Source: Bacteroidales bacterium | GTDB lineage: Bacteria > Bacteroidota > Bacteroidia > Bacteroidales > UBA10428 | Direction of reading: 5' to 3' | NCBI GenBank assembly: GCA_003508755.1 | Contig: DNTK01000448.1 | Span: 1 to 5,128, forward strand | DNA length: 5,128 bases | In this document: positions 1-5,128 of the stretch, piece after piece | Layout: the number at the start of each line of letters is the position of its first letter | How positions within the stretch are numbered: the first letter of the stretch is position 1 | Program-made: the position numbers and the translations under genes | Notes under the pieces: generated by a model | What the model was told of the DNA's origin: nothing | What the model saw: only the letters and a program-made list of their open reading frames with translations | Database searches by the model: none

Positions 1-51
1 TGACCCCTTGGGTGTAAACCAAGTGCTCTGAACCAACTGAGCTAATCGCCC
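1..51 (-). tRNA. tRNA-Val (anticodon TAC), 3' part cut off by window edge
   Basis: Read on the minus strand from base 51, the sequence folds as the 5' two thirds of a tRNA. It shows the acceptor strand GGGCGAT, then TA at positions 8-9, then a D stem GCTC/GAGC around a loop containing GG. The anticodon stem is CTTGG/CCAAG with a seven-base loop TTTACAC. The anticodon TAC (bases 16-14) reads GTA, a valine codon. The variable region begins before the window ends, while the T arm and the 3' acceptor strand lie outside. Both visible stems pair perfectly, so it looks intact. It lies downstream of folC on the same strand but has its own likely promoter. Further tRNA genes may follow outside the window. 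Confidence 0.95.
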
Positions 52-71
52 GTTTTGCTGTTAAGCGGGTG

Positions 72-79
72 CAAATATA
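72..79 (-). promoter_or_regulatory. Likely -7 promoter box for tRNA-Val
   Basis: On the minus strand these bases read TATATTTG, a perfect match to the Bacteroidota sigma-ABfr -7 consensus TAnnTTTG. The box ends 20 bases before the mature tRNA 5' end, leaving room for a start site and a short leader that RNase P would remove. A T-run lies about 17-19 bases upstream where the TTTG -33 element is expected, but no exact TTTG is present there. Position and the perfect match support the call; there is no transcript evidence. Confidence 0.5.
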
Positions 80-96
80 TAAGAGAAATTAGGAAT

Positions 97-110
97 AAAA
101 AAATTTTTTT
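97..110. promoter_or_regulatory. A7T7 tract upstream of the tRNA promoter, overlapping the folC stop
   Basis: Seven A residues are followed directly by seven T residues, a perfect 14-base palindrome of the kind that bends or stiffens DNA. It sits about 18-31 bases upstream of the tRNA -7 box, where the -33 region and an UP-like element would be, and its last two bases are part of the folC stop codon TAA (111-109). It could strengthen transcription of the stable RNA. It is not a convincing intrinsic terminator for folC, because it has no GC stem before the T-run. The function is inferred from position only. Confidence 0.3.
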
Positions 111-1404
111 AGCTTTTTTGATGCTTTAAAAAATCTGCCACAACAAAAGTACTGCCGCCAATGTATATAAGGTCTTCATTATCTGCATGGTTGCGGGCTT
201 CGAAATAAGCACTCTCTACATCTTTGAATATTCGACCGTTTAAACCCAGGTCCTTGGCATAACAATAAACCTCTCCCGGGTTGGCAGCCCTTTGTATCGA
301 AGCACGTGTAAAATAATAATTTGCATTTTTAGGAAAGAGTGCTAATAATTCTTCGATGTTTTTATCGTCCACAAAGCCCAAAACCATGTGCAGTTGCTTA
401 TGAGCGGTTGCATTAATCTGTTCGAGTATTTCGGTTAATCCTTCTTTATTGTGCGCTATATCGCAAATTGTCAAAGGATTATGGTCAACTTCTTGCCATC
501 GGCCCAATAATCCGGTTGATTTACAGACCTTTTTCAATCCTGCTTTAATATCTTCTATTTTTACCGGCAGCTTATCTTTAACAACATCCAGTGTACAGAG
601 GCAGGTTCCGATATTTTTTTGCTGGTAGGCTCCAAGCAGATCTGTTTCAATGGCAATTAATCTTTCGCCATTATTAATGCGTACTATCTGAGTATTATTT
701 GGTGTTCGCGTAGCAAACTCAAAAAAATAGTCTTTGTCGGCATAGAAAATAGGCGATTCCATTAGGGTAGTTCGGGCATTGAATACCCGTTTCGATTGTG
801 CTTCCGATTCTCCTATGACAACAGGAATTTGTGGCTTTATGATACCCGCTTTTTCCTTGGCAATAAGTTTAATGGAGTTTCCGAGAAATTGCGTGTGATC
901 AATACCTATGTTTGTGATGACTGATGCAATGGGACTTACAATATTGGTGGTATCGAGTCTGCCGCCCAGGCCTGTTTCGATAATAGCAACATCTACTTCT
1001 TTGGTTTTAAAATAGCTAAAAGCCATAAAAACCGACATTTCGAAAAAAGAAGGTTTAATTAACTCGTAAAAACACTGATTACGCTGAATATATTTTATCA
1101 CATACTTTTTATCGATGGGAACACCATCTACTTTTATACGTTCGCGAAAATCCAGTAAATGTGGTGAGGTGTATAATCCAACTTTGTATCCCGCATGCTG
1201 GAGTACTGCAGCCAACATATGACTAACCGAACCTTTACCATTGGTACCTGCAATGTGAATAATTTTATAGGCTTTGTGCGGGTATCCAGAGAATTTATCA
1301 AGCTCGTAAGCATTTTCCAGATCTGCCTTGTAAGCAGCTTTCCCTACACGCTGGTACATGGGTAAAGCTTCAAACATGTATTTTATTGTTTCTTCGTAGT
1401 TCAT
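109..1404 (-). CDS. folC: Bifunctional folylpolyglutamate synthase / dihydrofolate synthase
   Basis: This cytoplasmic Mur-ligase-family enzyme joins glutamate to dihydropteroate and then adds further glutamates to folates, using ATP; it acts late in folate synthesis and in folate retention. With the start at 1404 the protein has 431 residues, normal for the family. The P-loop GTNGKGS is at residues 53-59, TSPHL at 79-83 and FRERI at 86-90. The Mg-binding segment ETGLGGRLDTTN is at 143-154, GIDHT at 167-171, and EKAGI with the usual modified lysine near 185. DIAHN of the C-terminal ligase domain is at 315-319. I prefer the ATG at 1404 because it forms an ATGA overlap with the upstream nitroreductase stop and because known Bacteroidota FolC proteins begin MxYxET. 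An in-frame ATG at 1422 would add six residues (MAPFKK). No key residue appears missing. Confidence 0.96.
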   Translation of the reverse strand: MNYEETIKYMFEALPMYQRVGKAAYKADLENAYELDKFSGYPHKAYKIIHIAGTNGKGSVSHMLAAVLQHAGYKVGLYTSPHLLDFRERIKVDGVPIDKKYVIKYIQRNQCFYELIKPSFFEMSVFMAFSYFKTKEVDVAIIETGLGGRLDTTNIVSPIASVITNIGIDHTQFLGNSIKLIAKEKAGIIKPQIPVVIGESEAQSKRVFNARTTLMESPIFYADKDYFFEFATRTPNNTQIVRINNGERLIAIETDLLGAYQQKNIGTCLCTLDVVKDKLPVKIEDIKAGLKKVCKSTGLLGRWQEVDHNPLTICDIAHNKEGLTEILEQINATAHKQLHMVLGFVDDKNIEELLALFPKNANYYFTRASIQRAANPGEVYCYAKDLGLNGRIFKDVESAYFEARNHADNEDLIYIGGSTFVVADFLKHQKS

Positions 1405-1925
1405 TTTTTTGAATGGGGCCATTTTTCCATCCGGATTCTTTCTGGCCTTACTCGATTAGTTGCTATTGTTTGTTCATCCGCATAGCCAAGAGAAATAACA
1501 GCAAAAGGTATAACATGTTCAGGAAGTTGAAAGATTGTATGAAGGGCTTCTATTCTTTGCACACGCGGATAAATTCCAATCCAGCACGCTCCCAACCCAC
1601 AACCATGTGCGGCAAGAAGCATATTTTGGGTAGCCGCTGCGCAATCAACAGGGCCATATCCATCGTCGTGCTCTAGGTTTTTATCAAAGCAAATTAAAAT
1701 ACCCGCCGATGCATGTTTTAACATGGAGGCATTTGGATGAACAGCCGCTATTTGATCGATGGTATGGCTGTTTCTAAAAATAATAAAGTGCCAGGGTTGT
1801 TTATTCACTGCCGAAGGAGCATACATTCCGGCAGAGATTATTTTTTCCAACAATTCATCCTCAACCTTCTGGTTGGTGTATTGCCTAATACTTCGGCGAT
1901 TAAACAGTGCATCGAATAATTCCAT
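1401..1925 (-). CDS. Nitroreductase-family FMN oxidoreductase
   Basis: This 174-residue protein is a small single-domain member of the nitroreductase superfamily. Such proteins bind FMN as homodimers and use NAD(P)H to reduce nitro compounds, quinones, flavins or other, often unknown, substrates in the cytoplasm. The N-terminal RRSIRQY (10-16) supplies the FMN-phosphate-binding arginines. APSAVNKQPWHF (36-47) is the conserved segment near the flavin. The D94 to G117 stretch, with LLAAHGCGLGACWIG, is the second family signature. VISLGYAD (143-150) and the C-terminal RPERIR (160-165) are also typical. The ATG at 1925 gives the usual MELFDAL-type N-terminus, with no obvious Shine-Dalgarno. Its stop overlaps the folC ATG, suggesting coupled expression, but no biochemical link with folate is shown. 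The natural substrate cannot be told from sequence. Confidence 0.93.
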   Translation of the reverse strand: MELFDALFNRRSIRQYTNQKVEDELLEKIISAGMYAPSAVNKQPWHFIIFRNSHTIDQIAAVHPNASMLKHASAGILICFDKNLEHDDGYGPVDCAAATQNMLLAAHGCGLGACWIGIYPRVQRIEALHTIFQLPEHVIPFAVISLGYADEQTIATNRVRPERIRMEKWPHSKK

Positions 1926-1956
1926 AGCTAAGAATAGTTAAAAAGCTTGTTCACTT

Positions 1957-1964
1957 CAAAAATA
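1957..1964 (-). promoter_or_regulatory. Candidate -7 box for the nitroreductase-folC operon
   Basis: The minus strand reads TATTTTTG here, a perfect match to the Bacteroidota -7 consensus TAnnTTTG. It ends about 31 bases upstream of the nitroreductase ATG, so a start site would give a leader of roughly 25 bases. I see no clear TTTG -33 element at the usual distance; that region holds the inverted repeat at 1970-1991 instead. Such short motifs arise by chance in AT-rich DNA, so this is tentative. Confidence 0.35.
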
Positions 1965-1969
1965 AAACA

Positions 1970-1991
1970 AAATAAATGGTTATATTTATTT
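1970..1991. repeat. Perfect 8-bp inverted repeat in the divergent promoter region
   Basis: AAATAAAT (1970-1977) and ATTTATTT (1984-1991) are exact reverse complements around a six-base spacer GGTTAT. The repeat lies immediately upstream of the candidate nitroreductase -7 box and could be an operator for a dimeric regulator. The arms are pure A/T, so chance is a real alternative. The weak all-AT stem and lack of a following T-run in either direction argue against an intrinsic terminator. Confidence 0.3.
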
Positions 1992-1992
1992 C

Positions 1993-2007
1993 GAATGTAT
2001 GCCATTC
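1993..2007. repeat. Short inverted repeat GAATG-N5-CATTC
   Basis: GAATG (1993-1997) and CATTC (2003-2007) are exact reverse complements with a five-base spacer, directly next to the 8-bp repeat. An outer pair, TCGAA (1991-1995) and TTCGA (2011-2015), partly overlaps it. The layout resembles an operator between divergent genes, but five-base arms are short and no second copy occurs in the window. Regulator and function are unknown. Confidence 0.22.
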
Positions 2008-2030
2008 ATTTTCGAGAGATCGCATCAAAA

Positions 2031-2039
2031 TAGATTTTG
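2031..2039 (+). promoter_or_regulatory. Weak candidate -7 box for the phoH-ppk1 operon
   Basis: TAGATTTTG resembles the Bacteroidota -7 consensus TAnnTTTG but has one extra spacer base, or one mismatch if aligned without it. A TTTT at 2009-2012 lies 18 bases upstream, in the place of the TTTG -33 element. The predicted leader would be about 30 bases, ending in the purine-rich stretch before the phoH ATG. It is the best candidate I see on this strand between 1926 and 2076, but it is imperfect. Confidence 0.22.
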
Positions 2040-2076
2040 AAAAGAAGTTGAAAACGCTTAAGTAAGAAGAGAGATT

Positions 2077-3408
2077 ATGCCACGAAAACCCAAGAAAATT
2101 TTTATTCTCGATACCAATGTACTGTTACATGATTTTAATTGCATCTATAATTTCGAGGAAAATGACATAGTGATCCCTATTACGGTATTGGAAGAGCTTG
2201 ATAAGTTTAAAAAGGGAAATGATTTAATAAACTTTCATGCACGTGAGTTTACCCGCGAACTGGATAAGCTTTCAGGCGACAATCTTTTTAATGGAGGTGT
2301 TCCACTGGGAAAGGGACTGGGAAAACTTAGTATCGAAACAGGAAAACCTTTCTCGGATCAACTGAAGGCATCTTTTCCGGAATTAACGGCCGATCACCGG
2401 ATTCTGGCTATCGCCGAAAGTATTACCATTTCTAAGCCTAAGCAATCGGTAACCTTAGTCACAAAGGATATTAACCTGCGGATGAAGGCCAAGTCTATAG
2501 GGGTAATGTCTGCCGATTATGAGAGCGATAAGGTAAAAAATATCGATGAGATATATAAGGGAATTAACACCCTCCAAGATATCGATGATGATGTTATTTC
2601 ACGGGTTTACGAGGAATCGGATGGTATTCCGGTTACAGATGTCAACACCCAAGAACATCCAAAACCTAATCAGTATTTTATTTTAAAAGGCAACCGCTCA
2701 AGTGCTTTGGTGCACTATAATCCCTTTATGAAAGCTTATGACCGTGTGCTGAAACAAAAAGTGTATGGAATTGAGCCACGCAATGCAGAACAAACCTTCG
2801 CCATTGACACCCTTTGTCGCGATGAGATTCAATTGGTTACTATAACGGGGAAAGCTGGTACCGGGAAAACCTTGCTGGCACTTGCTGCCGCAATTGCCCA
2901 ACGTCAAAAATACAGCCAGATATTTTTAGCCCGTCCGATAGTTCCGCTTTCAAACAAGGATATAGGATATTTACCAGGAGATGCCAAGGAAAAAATTGGC
3001 CCTTATATGCAACCTTTGTTTGATAATCTCGATGTTATTAAAAATAAATTTAGTCCTACTAGTAAAGATTTTCAAAAAATTGAAGACATGCAAAAAGGGG
3101 AGAAATTAATCATTACCCCCCTGGCCTATATTCGCGGACGAAGTTTATCCAATGTATTTTTTATTGTTGACGAAGCACAAAACCTAACGCCACACGAAAT
3201 AAAAACAATTATAACCCGTGCCGGAGAAGGAACAAAAATGGTATTTACCGGTGATATTGAACAAATTGATTCACCCTATCTGGACATGAAATCCAATGGA
3301 CTATCGTACCTGACCGATAAAATGATTGGACAAGATGTGTTTGCTCATATTAACCTGGTAAAAGGCGAGAGGAGTTATCTGGCAGAATTGGCGAGTAATC
3401 TACTTTAA
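2077..3408 (+). CDS. PIN-domain PhoH-family ATPase (PhoH2/YlaK type)
   Basis: This 443-residue protein fuses an N-terminal PIN nuclease domain (about 7-145) to a C-terminal PhoH ATPase domain (about 230-443), the usual size and order for PhoH2/YlaK proteins. In mycobacteria PhoH2 is reported to act as an RNA helicase and RNase. PIN acidic residues appear intact: D12 in LDTNVLL, E40 in LEELDKF, D106 in TADHRILA and D131 in TKDINLR. The ATPase half has GIEPRNAEQ (231-239), Walker A GKAGTGKT (258-265), RPIVPLSNKDIGYLPG from 286, Walker B IVDEAQN ending at 369, and GDIEQID (392-398). The purine-rich AAGAAGAGAG just before the ATG is the best ribosome-binding site in the window. No small antitoxin-like ORF precedes it, unlike mycobacterial phoAT-phoH2. 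It appears to lead an operon with the SixA-like gene and ppk1. The role in phosphate response is inferred from the family name and neighbours. Confidence 0.95.
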   Translation: MPRKPKKIFILDTNVLLHDFNCIYNFEENDIVIPITVLEELDKFKKGNDLINFHAREFTRELDKLSGDNLFNGGVPLGKGLGKLSIETGKPFSDQLKASFPELTADHRILAIAESITISKPKQSVTLVTKDINLRMKAKSIGVMSADYESDKVKNIDEIYKGINTLQDIDDDVISRVYEESDGIPVTDVNTQEHPKPNQYFILKGNRSSALVHYNPFMKAYDRVLKQKVYGIEPRNAEQTFAIDTLCRDEIQLVTITGKAGTGKTLLALAAAIAQRQKYSQIFLARPIVPLSNKDIGYLPGDAKEKIGPYMQPLFDNLDVIKNKFSPTSKDFQKIEDMQKGEKLIITPLAYIRGRSLSNVFFIVDEAQNLTPHEIKTIITRAGEGTKMVFTGDIEQIDSPYLDMKSNGLSYLTDKMIGQDVFAHINLVKGERSYLAELASNLL

Positions 3409-3423
3409 CCAAATAAATTGCAT

Positions 3424-3933
3424 ATGTCAGTAAAACGTACTTTGTATATTGTGCGTCATGCCAAGTCGAGTTGGGACATAGAAGGTATTTCCGATATCGA
3501 CAGACCTTTAAAACTGCGCGGAATGCGTGCAGCATACGAAATGGCCCGAAGAATAAAAATAGATCGATATTTACCGGACCTTCTGGTTACAAGTCCTGCT
3601 AATAGAGCGTTGCATACAGCCACCATATTTATGCGGGTTTTCGAACACAAATTCGACAAGCTAAAGATCAGTGAAAAACTTTATGGAACAGGGGTGGGAG
3701 TAATTAAGAAAGTAGTCGCAAGCCAGCCCGATACTGTTCGAAAATTAATGATATTTGGACACAATCCCGATTTTTCTGATTTTGCAACCATGTTATCAGG
3801 CAATTCCTATATTGAACTGCCTACTTGCGGAATCTGCAGAATTATTTTTGAAATGGATAGTTGGTCGGATATCTCAAAAGCAAAGGTGAAAGATAGTTAC
3901 ATCGATTATCCCAAAAAAGGTATCGAAGCCTGA
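3424..3933 (+). CDS. SixA-like histidine phosphatase family protein
   Basis: This small (169-residue) cytoplasmic member of the histidine phosphatase (phosphoglycerate mutase-like) superfamily resembles SixA, which in E. coli removes phosphate from phosphohistidine on phosphotransfer proteins. The phosphate pocket is visible: R11-H12 in the RHAKSSW motif (11-17), with H12 the likely phospho-accepting residue; R61 in TSPANRALHTA; and H113 in IFGHNPDFSDF. The Rx(P)LxxRG segment (27-33) and SEKLYG (83-88) also fit the family. I chose ATG 3424 because the upstream in-frame TTG at 3418 adds only two residues and is a poorer start; neither has a clear Shine-Dalgarno. It begins 15 bases after the PhoH-family gene and ends 29 bases before ppk1, so all three are probably co-transcribed. 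The substrate is unknown and could be a phosphoprotein or a small phosphate ester. Confidence 0.92.
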   Translation: MSVKRTLYIVRHAKSSWDIEGISDIDRPLKLRGMRAAYEMARRIKIDRYLPDLLVTSPANRALHTATIFMRVFEHKFDKLKISEKLYGTGVGVIKKVVASQPDTVRKLMIFGHNPDFSDFATMLSGNSYIELPTCGICRIIFEMDSWSDISKAKVKDSYIDYPKKGIEA

Positions 3934-3962
3934 GGTTTGCATACTTAATTAGAGTGAATTCA

Positions 3963-5128
3963 ATGCCTAAGCAATCGAATATTATAAACCGAGAACTCAG
4001 CTGGTTATCATTTAATCACAGGGTTTTGCAAGAATCGGCCGATAAGAATGTGCCGCTGGTTGAACGTGTTCGTTTTCTGGGAATTTTTTCAAATAACCTC
4101 GATGAATTCTTTCGTGTTCGGGTGGCTACCATAAAACGAATGATTGATATTCAGCATGGGAAGCAACGCGTAGAGGGTATTAAGCCTCAGCGTTTAATGA
4201 ACAAAATTCAAAAAAAAGTTCTCAATCTTCAGAATTTGTTTAATGCTACCTTTAATAAATTGCTCAACGAGCTCGAAGAGCATGGTATCTATATTATTAA
4301 TGAGGAAGTGTTAACCAAAAGTCAGGAAAAGTTTGTTAAACAGTATTTTAAAGAAAAGGTGCGTCCAGTAATTTCGCCCATCATGCTGCACAACATTGAG
4401 GATTTTCCTTACCTGCACGATCATTCAATTTACCTGGCCATTAAACTATCTTGTTCCGATGATCCTACTGTAAAAGAGTATGCTCTTGTGGAAATACCGA
4501 CCGATTTATTACCCCGCTTTATCGAAATCCCCTCGAAAAATGGCAAACACTACATCATACTGCTCGAAGATATTATTCGAAGTTCATTCAATGAACTGTT
4601 CTCGTTTTTTAAATTTGATACTTTCGCGGCCTGGACCATTAAATTAACACGCGATGCTGAGCTGGATGTTGATAACGATGTATCACAAAGCTTCCTGGAG
4701 AAAATATCAAAAAGTGTTATGGGACGGCGAACAGGCCAGCCGGTGCGTTTTCTTTTCGATGGGGAGATGTCTAAAGATTTGCTTGAATTTATAATCGAGC
4801 GGTTAGGTTTAGATGAAGACAATAACCTTATTCCAGGTGCCCGATACCATAATTTTAAAGATTTTATGGGTTTTCCGAATGTGGGAGGGAAAGAACTGGA
4901 ATATAAAAAAATGCCACCGGTAGGTCACCCCGATGTGCAGGGGAATAAAAGTATCCTTGATGTCATGCGCGAGAAGGATTTTATGTTGCATGTTCCTTAC
5001 CAGGATTTTAATATTTTTATTTCATTGCTTCAAGAAGCTGCTATTGATCCTGAGGTGACTGAGATATCCATAACAGTATACCGGGTAGCTCATAATTCGA
5101 AAGTGATTAATGCCCTCAGTAATGCCTG
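3963..5128 (+). CDS. ppk1: Polyphosphate kinase 1, N-terminal 388 residues (cut by window edge)
   Basis: Ppk1 reversibly transfers the ATP gamma-phosphate onto inorganic polyphosphate chains and usually acts at the inner face of the membrane. The reading frame is open from the ATG at 3963 to the right edge, giving 388 complete codons of an expected 690 or so. NRELSWLSFN (9-18) and IFSNNLDEFFRVR (41-53) form the ATP-binding N domain. A long helical section (about 75-135) follows. YHNFKDF is at 295-301, and the first catalytic domain opens with MREKDFMLHVPYQDF. R374 in the YRVA motif matches the E. coli phosphate/Mg-contacting Arg375. The autophosphorylated histidine (His435 in E. coli) and the second catalytic domain lie beyond the window, so activity cannot be judged. 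An in-frame GTG at 3954 is possible, but the ATG fits homologues. The gene follows the SixA-like phosphatase by 29 bases with no terminator between. Confidence 0.96.
   Translation, partial: MPKQSNIINRELSWLSFNHRVLQESADKNVPLVERVRFLGIFSNNLDEFFRVRVATIKRMIDIQHGKQRVEGIKPQRLMNKIQKKVLNLQNLFNATFNKLLNELEEHGIYIINEEVLTKSQEKFVKQYFKEKVRPVISPIMLHNIEDFPYLHDHSIYLAIKLSCSDDPTVKEYALVEIPTDLLPRFIEIPSKNGKHYIILLEDIIRSSFNELFSFFKFDTFAAWTIKLTRDAELDVDNDVSQSFLEKISKSVMGRRTGQPVRFLFDGEMSKDLLEFIIERLGLDEDNNLIPGARYHNFKDFMGFPNVGGKELEYKKMPPVGHPDVQGNKSILDVMREKDFMLHVPYQDFNIFISLLQEAAIDPEVTEISITVYRVAHNSKVINALSNA

Noticed and set aside
49..69. CCCG/CGGG pairing between the tRNA leader and its 5' end
   Set aside because: Only four pairs around a loop of about 13 bases, and it competes with the much stronger tRNA acceptor stem; probably chance.
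1413..1941. Open frames of 60-87 codons on the plus strand opposite the nitroreductase gene
   Set aside because: They lie antisense to a gene with clear family motifs, have no recognisable protein features and no ribosome-binding site; they are coding shadows.
3409..3423. Possible terminator or promoter between the PhoH-family gene and the SixA-like gene
   Set aside because: The gap is only 15 AT-rich bases with no stem and no TAnnTTTG match; readthrough is more likely.
3934..3962. Possible internal promoter before ppk1 (TTTG at 3935-3938)
   Set aside because: No -7 box occurs at the right distance within the 29-base gap, so the motif is not supported.
4550..4991. Minus-strand open frames of 60-90 codons inside ppk1
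   Set aside because: The plus-strand frame matches Ppk1 closely throughout; the antisense frames are serine- and arginine-rich shadow translations without motifs.
1..5128. Mobile elements, CRISPR arrays, defence or toxin-antitoxin systems, integration at the tRNA
   Set aside because: No transposase or integrase motifs, no direct repeats with regular spacing, and no duplicated tRNA fragment within the window; all genes belong to common chromosomal families.

Overview
The window looks like ordinary chromosomal sequence from a member of the Bacteroidota. The DNA is AT-rich. Shine-Dalgarno sequences are weak or absent, and A-rich or purine-rich leaders stand in their place. Two upstream regions contain perfect matches to the Bacteroidota -7 element TAnnTTTG. 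The FolC, PhoH and Ppk proteins also read like Bacteroidota homologues. I suspect the Bacteroidales/Marinilabiliales side of the phylum, but the sequence alone does not settle that. There are five protein genes and one tRNA, packed tightly, with both window edges cutting through a gene.

Left half, minus strand (read right to left): a small FMN nitroreductase-family gene (1401-1925) is followed by folC (109-1404), which encodes folylpolyglutamate/dihydrofolate synthase. The two overlap by ATGA, so they are probably co-transcribed and translationally coupled. Downstream, on the same strand, is a tRNA-Val(TAC) gene (1-51) cut by the left edge. It has its own likely promoter: a TATATTTG -7 box with an A7T7 tract just upstream, at the folC stop codon.

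A divergent intergenic region (1926-2076) carries candidate promoters for both directions and two short inverted repeats. This is the only non-coding stretch longer than about 60 bases.

Right half, plus strand: a PIN-PhoH protein (RNase-like PIN domain plus PhoH ATPase, 2077-3408), a SixA-like histidine phosphatase (3424-3933) and polyphosphate kinase ppk1 (3963 to the right edge, truncated). The gaps are only 15 and 29 bases, so this is very likely an operon. All three belong to families tied by name or chemistry to phosphate metabolism. Ppk1 makes polyphosphate from ATP, SixA-like enzymes remove phosphate from phosphohistidine or similar groups, and PhoH-family proteins were first noticed as phosphate-starvation genes. 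That link is an inference.

I found no mobile element, CRISPR array, defence system or other clearly novel system. The most interesting points are the PhoH/SixA/Ppk1 grouping, the paired repeats between the divergent operons, and the compact tRNA promoter.
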